Position numbers and translations under genes: made by a program. 64,000 nt of DNA, taken from assembly GCA_963717475.1 (NCBI GenBank), contig OY970337.1, forward strand, positions 248,001-312,000, in the 5' to 3' direction. Origin of the DNA: AC-32 sp963717475. Lineage in GTDB: Bacteria; Actinomycetota; Thermoleophilia; Gaiellales; Gaiellaceae. Under the pieces are notes generated by a model, which saw only the letters and a program-made list of their open reading frames with translations, did no database searches and had not been told where the DNA came from. Positions 46,637 to 54,420 of this stretch are shown here, piece after piece (within the stretch, counting starts at the first letter, position 1; the number at the start of each line of letters is the position of its first letter).

Positions 46637-46719
46637 AGGGCTCCCTTAGGCCTCTCCAAGGCTTCTCTCATGTAGGCCCGCTTGGATGGTCTGCGTCAAC
46701 GAACTGGAAGGAGCGCCAG

Positions 46720-46905
46720 ATGACGCAGCACATCGACACGCGGCGGGTTCGAGAGCAGATCGACAGGACGGCCCAGGCCGTCGCCGGCGGGCACGACGCC
46801 TACCTCCAGGAAGCGCTCGACGCGGTCAGCTGGGAACGGCGGGGCCTGCTTGGAAGGCTGAGGCGCGGGCCTTTGACGGAACGTAGGCAGGGAAGCGCAG
46901 CGTGA
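46720..46905 (+). CDS. Small hypothetical protein, 61 aa
   Basis: MTQHIDTRRVREQIDRTAQA and a second amphipathic helix (AYLQEALDAVSWERRGLLGR), with no span or cysteines. GGAAGGAG sits seven bases before the ATG, a strong site that supports a real gene. It follows the terminator at 46603 as an independent unit and overlaps the end of the convergent histidine kinase gene by about 80 bp, which slightly weakens the call. Function unknown. Confidence 0.5.
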   Translation: MTQHIDTRRVREQIDRTAQAVAGGHDAYLQEALDAVSWERRGLLGRLRRGPLTERRQGSAA

Positions 46906-47908
46906 AGACGGCGCCGGCCGCGCCGTTCCTCGCGGAGCAGTCGCCGCCGTGCGCCCTCACGATCGCATCGACGATGGCGAGCCCGAGGCCCGCGCCTCCC
47001 TGGGCGCGGGTCCTCGCCGGGTCGGCGCGCGCGAACCGCTCGAAGATCCTCTCGTCGGCGCCGTCGGGCAAGCCCTGACCCTCGTCGGCCACCTCGATCA
47101 GCACCGAGCGGTTGACCGCGTGCGCCGAGAGCGTGATCGCGTCGGCGGGCTCGGTGTACTTGACGGCGTTCTCGAGAAGCGCGTCGAGCGCGATCCGCAG
47201 GGCGTCGGGGTCCGCGCGCAGGCGGCCGGGCGCCAGCTCGCCGAGCCGCCATCCGCGCTGGACGACTCCCGACCAGCGGACGAAGACGTCCTCGAGGAAG
47301 GGCTCGAGGTCCAGCTCGGAAGGCACGACGAAGTCCGGCTGCTTGGACTTCGCCAGCAAGAGCAGCCGCTCGAGGATGTGCTCGATCCGCCCGAGCTCGT
47401 CGAGCGCGACTTCGATCTCCTGTGCGGGCTCCCCGTTCACCCGGCGTAGAACTTCGAGGTGACCCCGCGCAATCGTGACCGGGGTGCGCAGCTCGTGCGA
47501 GACGTCGTGCAGGAAGCGCTTCTGCTGGGCGAGCAGCGCGGCACGCTCGGCTCCCTCATGCTCGAGGATGCGCAGCGCGTCCTGGCGCCGCCGCGCGTGC
47601 CAGACCATCGCGAGGAACATCGCCGACATCAGCGGCACCTCGAACAGCTCGCCCCAGAGCTGCTCGCCCTCAACGGCGTCGCTCAGGATCAGGCTGCCCG
47701 TAGCCACGATCACGAGGCCGAGCACGAATCCGGTTGCGCGCGGCTCCCAGACGCGAAAGCCGTAGAGGAGCGTCAGGCTGATCCAGATGAAGTGGAACGG
47801 GATCGTCTCCCAGCTCGGCCAGACGAGCATCGCGGCCAGGTTCGCGGCTGCGAACGCGAACCAGCAGGCCTCGACCCACCTATCCCGTAGCCAGCCGATA
47901 CCCACCAT
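46826..47908 (-). CDS. Sensor histidine kinase
   Basis: 360 residues. The N-terminus has four or five membrane segments without a large extracytoplasmic loop (FAFAAANLAAMLVW, IWISLTLLYGF, VLGLVIVATGSLIL, VPLMSAMFLAMVW), so it likely senses a signal in or at the membrane. Then DHp with the phospho-acceptor FLHDVSHELRTPVTIARGHL, and the ATPase domain with LLENAVKYT (N box), VADEGQGLP (G1) and GGAGLGLAIV (G2). ATG 47908 lies inside the end of the response-regulator gene by 29 bases, so the two are coupled. Divergent to the cbb3 genes. Confidence 0.92.
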   Translation of the reverse strand: MVGIGWLRDRWVEACWFAFAAANLAAMLVWPSWETIPFHFIWISLTLLYGFRVWEPRATGFVLGLVIVATGSLILSDAVEGEQLWGELFEVPLMSAMFLAMVWHARRRQDALRILEHEGAERAALLAQQKRFLHDVSHELRTPVTIARGHLEVLRRVNGEPAQEIEVALDELGRIEHILERLLLLAKSKQPDFVVPSELDLEPFLEDVFVRWSGVVQRGWRLGELAPGRLRADPDALRIALDALLENAVKYTEPADAITLSAHAVNRSVLIEVADEGQGLPDGADERIFERFARADPARTRAQGGAGLGLAIVDAIVRAHGGDCSARNGAAGAVFTLRFPAYVPSKARASAFQAGPAVPS

Positions 47909-48542
47909 GCCGTACCGTCTCGATTGGAGCGCCCGCGCCGAGCTTCCGGCGCAGCCGCCGCACGCACACGTCGACGACGTTGGAGCGCGGATCGAAGTGG
48001 TATCCCCACACGTCCGCCAGCAAGCTCTCGCGGCTCACGACCTCACCCTCGTGCAGGACGAGGTGGTGGAGCAGCCGGAACTCCCGGTCGGATAGCTCCG
48101 CGACGACCTCGCCCCACCGCGCCTGCCTGCGCGTGACGTCGAGCGAGAGCGCGCCGGCCTGGACGACGCTCGGCTCCTCCGGGCGCCCTCGGCGGAGCTG
48201 GGCGCGCACCCGCGCGACGAGCTCGTCGAACGAGAACGGCTTCGAGACGTAGTCGCAGGCACCGAGGCCGAACCCGCGCAGCTTCGTACCGAGGTCCGAG
48301 CGCGCGGAGACGATCACCACCGGCAGCTCGGGACGCTCGGCCTGGAGGCTCCGCAGGACGCTGAGGCCGTCGAGCTTCGGGAGCAGGAGGTCGAGGATGA
48401 CGAGGTCGTAGCGCCGCTCGGATGCACGGCGGACGCCGGTCGCGCCGTCGCGCGCTCCGTCGACCAGGAAGCCCTCAGCCTCGAGCCCGCGCGCCAGGAA
48501 CGCGAGAATCCGAGGCTCGTCTTCGATCACCAGGATCCGCAT
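47880..48542 (-). CDS. OmpR-family response regulator
   Basis: 220 residues. Receiver MRILVIEDEPRILAFLARGL with the acidic pair, phospho-acceptor Asp in YDLVILDLLLPKLDG, Lys in YVSKPFSFDELVARV; winged helix SLDVTRRQARWGEVVAEL to VVDVCVRRLRRKLG and VRHGGYRLATG. Partner of the kinase just downstream. Its start is 117 bp from the start of ccoN on the other strand. The gap holds three 11-bp-spaced repeats likely bound by this regulator. Confidence 0.95.
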   Translation of the reverse strand: MRILVIEDEPRILAFLARGLEAEGFLVDGARDGATGVRRASERRYDLVILDLLLPKLDGLSVLRSLQAERPELPVVIVSARSDLGTKLRGFGLGACDYVSKPFSFDELVARVRAQLRRGRPEEPSVVQAGALSLDVTRRQARWGEVVAELSDREFRLLHHLVLHEGEVVSRESLLADVWGYHFDPRSNVVDVCVRRLRRKLGAGAPIETVRHGGYRLATG

Positions 48543-48578
48543 CTCCCCTCCTGTGTGCGCGGGACACTAACAGTGAAG

Positions 48579-48616
48579 ATGACCTGGAAATGACCTGCAG
48601 ATGACACTTTCGTCAT
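48579..48616. promoter_or_regulatory. Direct-repeat operator between response regulator and ccoN
   Basis: ATGAC occurs at 48579, 48590 and 48601, exactly 11 bp apart; the first two are ATGACCTG. An inverted GTCAT lies at 48612-48616. Eleven-bp tandem half-sites are the usual binding pattern of OmpR-type regulators. Placed between divergent genes it could control both. Confidence 0.5.
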
Positions 48617-48658
48617 CCTGCTCGAACCGGGATCCTCTCTTTCTTATGGTCGCGATCG

Positions 48659-50191
48659 ATGGGCGGAGAGGGGACCCGTGAGCGGGAGCGTCCTCTGGCA
48701 GGCGGGACGCTGGCGGCCGAGGCGCCTGCGCCGCTCACCGACCGCGCGACCACGCCGGGCGCCCTGGGCTTCTCCGACCTGGCCGCCAAGCACTGGCTGC
48801 TCTCGTCGATCATCTGGCTGACGGTCGTCGACCTCTTCGGCCTCGTGCTGGCGACCGAGTTCGTCACGCCCGAGGCCTTCGGCGGCATCTCCTGGCTCTC
48901 GTTCAGCCGCATCCGGCCCTCGCACGTGAACGGCGTGATTCTCGCGTGGCTCACGATGATGTACTTCGGCGCGCTCTTCTACATGCTCCCGCGCCTCGTC
49001 GGCACGCGCGGGATGTGGAGCGAGCGGCTCGGCGTGATCTGCGCGTGGGCCTGGAACCTCATGTACCTCGTCGGGATCATCGGGCTCCTCACGGGCCACA
49101 GCCAGGGCCGCGAGTACGCCGAGTTCATCTGGCCCGTCGACATCGCCCTGCTGATCATCTGGTGCGCGAACATCTGGAACATCCTCGCGACGGTCGCGAT
49201 CCGGACGATCCGGCCGATCTACGTCTCCGTCTGGTTCTTCATCGCGAGCCCGCTCTGGCTCGCGGTCGACTACGCGATCGGCAACGTCATCTGGCACCCC
49301 GGCAACATCTGGGGGACGCGCTCGGGTGCGCTCTCCTCGAGCCTCTCCGACGCGATCCTGAACTGGTGGTACGCGCACAACCTCTTCGGGCTCTGGCTGA
49401 CGCCGATGCTCCTGGCGCTCACCTACTACATCGTCCCGCGAGTCACCAACACGCCGCTCTACAGCTACACGCTCTCGCTGATCTCGTTCTGGGGGATGGC
49501 GTTCTTCTACACCGGCGTCGGCGACCACCACATCCTCCAGTCGCCGACCCCGTCCTGGCTGAAGACGATCGCCGAGGTGTCGTCCTGGATGCTCTTAGTC
49601 CCGGTCTTCGCCTTCACGATCAACATCCTCGGGACGATGAAGGGCAACTGGGACCGGTTCTTCACGAACCTGCCCTTACGTTTCACGATGACCGCCTTCT
49701 TCTTCTACTTCCTGGTCAACATCCAGGGAGCCTTCGAGGCGATTCAGCCGTTCAACAAGCTGACGCACTTCACGAACTTCGTCGTCGCCCACGCCCATCT
49801 CGCGCTGCTCGGCGCCTTCACGATCCTCGGGATGGGGGTGATCGACTACATCGTCGCCCAGATCTACCACCGGCCCTTGTGGAGCCGGAGCCTCTCGGAG
49901 TGGCAGTACTGGCTCGTCACGGTCGGCTTCACGGGCTTCTTCAGCGTCCTGACGCTCGCCGGCTTCCAGCAGGGATTCGCGTGGCAGGACGGGATCCCCG
50001 AGGTGAACGTGCTCCCGCAGCTGCACGCGTACTACATCGCGCGCGGGATCTTCGGGGCGATGATCGTGCTCTCGGGGATCGTCCAGATCGTGAACATCGG
50101 GATGACGATCTTCTCGAACACGGCCGAGCGCAGGCGGCGTGAGACCTTGAGGGTGGCGGAGGCGATCGCTCCTCCGCCGGTGGCCGGCTGA
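48659..50191 (+). CDS. ccoN: cbb3-type cytochrome c oxidase subunit I
   Basis: 510 residues, about twelve spans. All metal ligands are visible: low-spin heme His89 in RPSHVNGVILAW, CuB His240 in YAHNLFGLWLTP, CuB pair His290/His291 in TGVGDHHI, and heme ligands His378/His380 in VVAHAHLALLG. It reduces oxygen with electrons from a c-type cytochrome and pumps protons. The start is uncertain: ATG 48659 lacks a clear ribosome site, whereas GTG 48678 has GGAGAGGGG at good spacing but is out of frame unless one base is missing near 48710. The stop overlaps the next gene (TGATG). Confidence 0.93.
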   Translation: MGGEGTRERERPLAGGTLAAEAPAPLTDRATTPGALGFSDLAAKHWLLSSIIWLTVVDLFGLVLATEFVTPEAFGGISWLSFSRIRPSHVNGVILAWLTMMYFGALFYMLPRLVGTRGMWSERLGVICAWAWNLMYLVGIIGLLTGHSQGREYAEFIWPVDIALLIIWCANIWNILATVAIRTIRPIYVSVWFFIASPLWLAVDYAIGNVIWHPGNIWGTRSGALSSSLSDAILNWWYAHNLFGLWLTPMLLALTYYIVPRVTNTPLYSYTLSLISFWGMAFFYTGVGDHHILQSPTPSWLKTIAEVSSWMLLVPVFAFTINILGTMKGNWDRFFTNLPLRFTMTAFFFYFLVNIQGAFEAIQPFNKLTHFTNFVVAHAHLALLGAFTILGMGVIDYIVAQIYHRPLWSRSLSEWQYWLVTVGFTGFFSVLTLAGFQQGFAWQDGIPEVNVLPQLHAYYIARGIFGAMIVLSGIVQIVNIGMTIFSNTAERRRRETLRVAEAIAPPPVAG

Positions 50192-51625
50192 TGGCGGACG
50201 AAGACCGCCGCGCGGACGGTCACTCCTCCGCTTCCGCGCGGCTGGGGACGCCACCCGGCCGAGCGCATGCTGATCACGCCGCTGATGGCCGGCGTGGGCG
50301 GCCTGCTCGCCTTCTTCACGGTGGTCGCGATCGTCGTCTGGCTGCCGATCCACACCTTCGACCCGGGGGCGTCCAAGGACTGGGCGCCGCTCTCGGACCA
50401 GGCACTCAAGGGGCGGAACCTGTTCGCCTCGAACGGCTGCTACGTCTGCCACTCCGGCTACTCGCGGCCGCAGGACGTGCGCGCAGGCCTCTACTTCCTC
50501 TACCCGAAGATCTCCGAGCCGGGCGACTTCTACGGCAGCGACCAGTCGCCGAACCTGCTCGGCACCGAGCGCACCGGCCCCGACCTTTCCCAGGAGTCCG
50601 GCTGGCATCCGGACGACTGGCAGCGGGCGCACTTCTACGACCCGCGCTACATGGACCCGAAGTCGCTGATGCCGGACATGAAGGCGCTCTTCTCCGACCA
50701 GCCAGGTCGAGGACCTCGTCGCCTTCGTCGAGCAGCGGAGCGGCAAGTCCGGCCTGCTTCGCTACGCGGGGCAGCTCTACGCGAAGCACGTCGTGCTCGC
50801 GAACCAGGGCTTCCCGCACGCCTACAAGGGCTTCTCGGGCGCGCACAAGTCGATCGTCGAGTCGGTGCCCGACGAGAAGCTCACGCCGCAAGGGCGACCA
50901 GCTCGAGGAGGCGCCGAACCTCTCCCAGATCGACCGCAGCTACTGGCTCTCCGGCGACCCGCTGCCGGTGACCGAGGGGAACCTGCTTCGCGGCAAGATC
51001 GTCTTCCTCGACCGCTGCGTGGGCTGCCACGGCCTCAAAGGCGACGGCAAGGGGCCGGGCGCGAAGTTCCTCTCGCCGCCGCCTGCGGACTTCACCGACA
51101 AGGACGATGCGTGCTGCGGTGGCGACACCGGCCCGGGCGACTTCTACTACCGCATCCTGCGCGGCTGGCCCGGTACGGCGATGGAGAACTTCGGCGACCG
51201 GCTCTCGGTCAACGACATCTGGCGCGTCGTTCTGTTCATCAAGACGATCCCGAACGGGACGCTCGATCCCAACCGCGTCCCCGAGCCGAGTGACTACATC
51301 GTCTGGCAGCCGAGCAAGGAGCTGCTCGCCTGGACCAAGTCCCACCAGACGCTGCCCGACAACGCGAGCTTCATCAAGAAGCCCGTCACCGACCCGTACA
51401 TGCAGCAGGCAATGCGGGTCTTCCCGGGCCTCGCCCCGAACGACTAGCTGACGCTGAACGACCAGGCGCACACGCCGCTCTCGCTCCAGACGCGCGGCCG
51501 CGGGGATCAAGGCGCTCTACGAGGACATGCTCAACCGCGCCTGGGCCGATGCGCAGGCGCGCGGCGAGAAGCTGCCGCCGCCCGAGCAGAAGGACGTCCC
51601 TCCGACGGTTCCGGGGCAGCAGTGA
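50191..51625 (+). CDS. Diheme cytochrome c subunit, CcoO-CcoP-like fusion, with frameshifts and an in-frame TAG
   Basis: Corrected length is about 477 residues. Membrane anchor MLITPLMAGVGGLLAFFTVV near residue 26, then a CcoO-like monoheme domain: NGCYVCHSGYSRPQ (CXXCH), NLLGTERTGPDLSQESGWHP and PKSLMPDM. The second half is CcoP-like: DRCVGCHGLKGDGKGPG with CXXCH. Four extra bases must be removed (near 50238, 50701, 50888, 51495). A TAG at 51445 interrupts the frame, yet coding continues as GIKALYEDMLNRAWADAQAR to a TGA at 51623 that overlaps the next start (GTGA). The true end is therefore most likely 51625. It passes electrons into CcoN. Confidence 0.82.
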
Positions 51626-51924
51626 GGCGCTTCGCCTACATCTGGTTTGTCCTCATGGTCGCGGCGCTGACCTGGCCGGCGCTCGCGCTCGCGCACGACC
51701 AGCCGGAGACGAAGCAATCCCGCTGGGTGATGGCCGACTGGATGATCGACACGTTCTTCATCTTCGGCGGGCTCGCGTTCGTCGCGTTCCTGGCAGCGTG
51801 GAAGGCCGGGCACTTCCAGGACCTCGACCGCGTCGGGGCGCTGCCGCTGTACGTGGCCGAGGAGGACTACTACACGCCCGAGTGGGCGTACGACGAAGAG
51901 GAGTGGGCCGATGGCAATGCCTAG
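51622..51924 (+). CDS. CcoS-like small oxidase assembly protein
   Basis: 100 residues, starting in the GTGA overlap. Signal-like first segment (FAYIWFVLMVAALTWPALAL), then one span and AAWKAGHFQDLDRVGALPLY, which resembles the CcoS pattern F-x-W-A-x-K-S-G-Q-F-D-D-L. CcoS helps copper/heme assembly of cbb3 oxidase. The Asp/Glu/Tyr-rich tail (VAEEDYYTPEWAYDEEEW) is unlike classic CcoS and may bind metals or a partner. The assignment is by pattern and position, so moderate. Confidence 0.6.
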   Translation: MRRFAYIWFVLMVAALTWPALALAHDQPETKQSRWVMADWMIDTFFIFGGLAFVAFLAAWKAGHFQDLDRVGALPLYVAEEDYYTPEWAYDEEEWADGNA

Positions 51925-52258
51925 CGGCTCGTCGCCGGAAAAATCGCAGCAGTTCTACCACTACCTGCAGGCCCACCAGCTGACGATGCAGAAGGCGGAC
52001 ACCTGGCACGTCCGCTGGATGGACCTCGCCTGGCTGTGGGGCTTCATGATCGTCCTCTCGCTCGCGATCATCTTCTGGGTCTGGCAGTACCGCACGACTC
52101 GCCAGAAGACGGGCATCTATCCCGTCGACAGCTTCGGCGGCTTCACGACGGAGATGGCCGGCCCGGCAACGCTGTTCTTCCTCCTCCTGACGGTGGTCCT
52201 CGTCGGGTTCGCCGTCGTCCTGATCGTCGGCCACATCGTCTGGGGGCAGAAGTTCTGA
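51911..52258 (+). CDS. Small membrane protein of the oxidase operon, 115 aa
   Basis: Two spans (AWLWGFMIVLSLAIIFWVWQ and TLFFLLLTVVLVGFAVVLIV) with a soluble head rich in His and Gln (QFYHYLQAHQLTMQKADTWH). Starts 14 bp inside the previous gene and its TGA overlaps the next ATG. No family recognised. A structural subunit or electron-transfer accessory is likely from context only. The many His in the head could be metal ligands. Confidence 0.7.
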   Translation: MAMPSGSSPEKSQQFYHYLQAHQLTMQKADTWHVRWMDLAWLWGFMIVLSLAIIFWVWQYRTTRQKTGIYPVDSFGGFTTEMAGPATLFFLLLTVVLVGFAVVLIVGHIVWGQKF

Positions 52259-52593
52259 TGGCGACCGCAGAAGGCGCACCCGCTGCTTCGGCGCTCCCGT
52301 ACGTCGCCTGGTCTCACGAGACGGTTGCTCTAATCCCGGCGGCGGATTGGCCCCTCGTCTACTCGTCGCTGCAGGCGCTCAAGGGGCATACCCAGGAGTA
52401 TCCGGGGTGCCAGAAGCTCGAGGCGTTCGTGGCCGTGAGCGAAGGCTCGTTCCGGATCGACTGCTACACGACCTGGGACACGCCCGAGCAGCTCGAGGCG
52501 TTCCTCGAGCGCGGCTACACGCTCGAGCGGATGCTCGGAGACGTGTGCGGCATCGCAGTGGAATCGACCCGCGTCGTGGAGAAGGTGTTCTGA
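52258..52593 (+). CDS. ABM/dimeric alpha-beta barrel protein in the oxidase operon
   Basis: 111 residues. The pattern PYVAWSHETVALIPAADWPL, LEAFVAVSEGSFRIDCYTTW and TPEQLEAFLERGYTLERML looks like the antibiotic-biosynthesis-monooxygenase fold of heme-handling and quinone-oxidising small proteins. ATG 52258 overlaps the previous stop (TGATG), and its own stop overlaps the next start. In a heme-copper operon, a role in heme handling or cofactor modification is a reasonable guess but unproved. Cytoplasmic; no signal. Confidence 0.6.
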   Translation: MATAEGAPAASALPYVAWSHETVALIPAADWPLVYSSLQALKGHTQEYPGCQKLEAFVAVSEGSFRIDCYTTWDTPEQLEAFLERGYTLERMLGDVCGIAVESTRVVEKVF

Positions 52594-52781
52594 TGGCCGA
52601 CCGCACCCCAGAAGAGACCGGCCCTGCCCGCCCGCTCGTCGGCTACCGGGACACCGGCGCCGAGCCGCACCGCTTCTCGCGAGCCGCGTCGACTCGCGCG
52701 TGGGTGATCCTCGCGATCCTGATTGTCTGCTACCTCGGCTGGACGCTGATCGTCTACTTCCTCGAGCCCGGCCTCCGGTAG
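52593..52781 (+). CDS. Small single-span membrane protein, 62 aa
   Basis: Starts ATG 52593 in the TGATG overlap. A hydrophilic head (MADRTPEETGPARPLVGYRD, TGAEPHRFSR) is followed by one span AWVILAILIVCYLGWTLIVY and a short end FLEPGLR. Its length and topology fit a small subunit (CcoQ/CcoH-sized) of a heme-copper oxidase, but no signature residues are visible. It ends 12 bp before the next gene. Confidence 0.65.
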   Translation: MADRTPEETGPARPLVGYRDTGAEPHRFSRAASTRAWVILAILIVCYLGWTLIVYFLEPGLR

Positions 52782-52793
52782 GAGCAGCGGCCC

Positions 52794-54420
52794 ATGTGGG
52801 TCAAGCATCTCTCGTCGCTGCAGTTCCTCACCTACGTCGCGTTCTTCGCGGTCGTGATCGCGGCGATCTGCAAGTTCGTCCCGGGCCGCGCGCCGCCCGT
52901 GCGCGAGGAGCCGTACCCGGACGAGGAGCTGCACGCGCACGACGCGAAGACGGCGAAGTACTTCATCGCCGGCTCGCTCTTCCTCGTGCTCGGCTCGCTG
53001 CACATGGTGCTCAAGAACCTGCCCTGGCTCGCCGAGTACCTCGCGCGCACCGGTTACGCCGGCCACCTCGTCCGCGACCTGTCGAACACCCACGTGATGA
53101 TCGTCGGCGGCGGGACGCTCCTCGCGACGGGCCTCTGCTGGCTCGCGCTCCCGCGAATCGTGGGGCGGCCGCTCGCGAGCGAGGGGCTGGCGCAGTGCGC
53201 GTTCTGGTTCACCGTCATCGGCCTGGCGGTCTTCTACGTCTCGCTGATCGGCAACGGGCTCGCGATGGGCCCGCTGATCGAGCACGGCTGGACGTACCCG
53301 GCCGCGAAGGCGCACATGGGCCAGTGGTACAGGGCGCCGACCGGCATGGGCGCGGGCGTGATGGGCCTCGGCTACTGGTGCTTCGCGACGAACGTGCTCG
53401 TGACGATCTTCCAGTCGCGGCTCGTCCACGTCGAGAAGCCGCAGTGGCATCTCTGGAAGTTCTTCGCGACGGGCGCCGCCGCGCTCACGGTCGGGACGGT
53501 CCAGGGCGTGATCCAGGTGCAGCCTGCCAACGCCGACTGGCTCTACAAGGCGGGCCACGCGGGTGAGTGGATCGACCCGATCAGCCACGCGCACATCAAC
53601 CTCGTCACCGGCCTCGCCATGCTCGTCGCGGGCTCGCTGTTCGCGTTCGTGCGCCGCCTGGGTGGGGTCGAGCCGTCGCGCCGGCTGGTGAACACGTGCT
53701 TCTTCGCGCTGCTCGGCGGCTCGCTTGCCTTCTACTTCTCGACGCTCTACCTCGGCTTCCACGAAGGGGCGCTCGTCGTCCACCGGGGTCTGACCCCGGA
53801 GGCGGCGGAGGAGGCGACCGCGCTGCACCCGTACCTGATCATGGGCTCGGGGATCGCGATGTTCGGCGCGTTCTGGCTGCTGCTCGCGGTCGCGGTGCGG
53901 TCCGTCTGGCGCGCGCAGTCCAGGCTCCGCCCGTTCGTGCTCGCGGGGTGCGCCGCGCTCGCGGTCGGGACGCTGCAGGGCCCGGTGCAGGCGGTGCCGC
54001 TCGTGAACGAGGCCCTCGACCGCGGCGGCGAGGCGGGGGACGTGATCGTGAACCTGCACGCCCAGCTGAACATGCTCGCGGGCCTGATGCTGCTGCTGAT
54101 CGGGATCGCGCTCGGCTCGCTCGAGCTGCTCGGCGCATCCTGGCGCGCGCGGCCGGCGCGCTTGGCATTGATGCTCGTCCCGGCCGGGATGGGCGTGTAC
54201 TACGCCGCGGGCGTCGCGTTCTCGGCCGTCGAGGCGCACCGGGTCGAAGGCGGGCGCTCGTTCGCGGCAGCAGTCTCGGCGAGCCAGCCGTGGGAGGCGC
54301 TCGTCCTCGTGCCGGCGGCGCTCGCCGTGCTCGCAGGCTTCAGCGCCTTCGCCTTCGCGGTTTGGCCGATGACCTCCCGCCAGCGGGCGGCCGGGCGAGC
54401 GACCCTGCGCGGCGGCTCCG
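52794..54420 (+). CDS. CcoN-like heme b membrane protein lacking CuB ligands, internally duplicated
   Basis: About 542 residues before a +1 shift near 54417; the frame continues into the next entry. The first half aligns with ccoN: SNTHVMIVGGGTLLATGLCW corresponds to the CcoN low-spin heme helix (His100), and TVQGVIQVQP to SHAHINLVTGLAM corresponds to NIQGAFEAIQ to AHAHLALLG (His265, His267). The TM7-8 part with the CuB His-His pair is missing, so oxygen reduction is not expected; KAHMGQWYRAP may keep one TM6 His. The second half repeats the pattern: ALHPYLIMGSGIAMFGAFW (His345) and TLQGPVQAVPLV to NLHAQLNMLAGLML (His422). GAGCAGCGG lies upstream of ATG 52794. Probably an electron-transfer subunit holding b hemes. 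Confidence 0.75.

Noticed and set aside
51445..51447. Recoded UAG (pyrrolysine-type readthrough) in the diheme cytochrome gene
   Set aside because: No context for UAG recoding, several error-like shifts in the same gene, and a single base change explains it.
50191..51625. Programmed +1 frameshifting as an explanation for the shifts
   Set aside because: Four shifts in one gene and about twenty in the window, mostly in G/C runs with no shared slippery motif; sequencing error is simpler.
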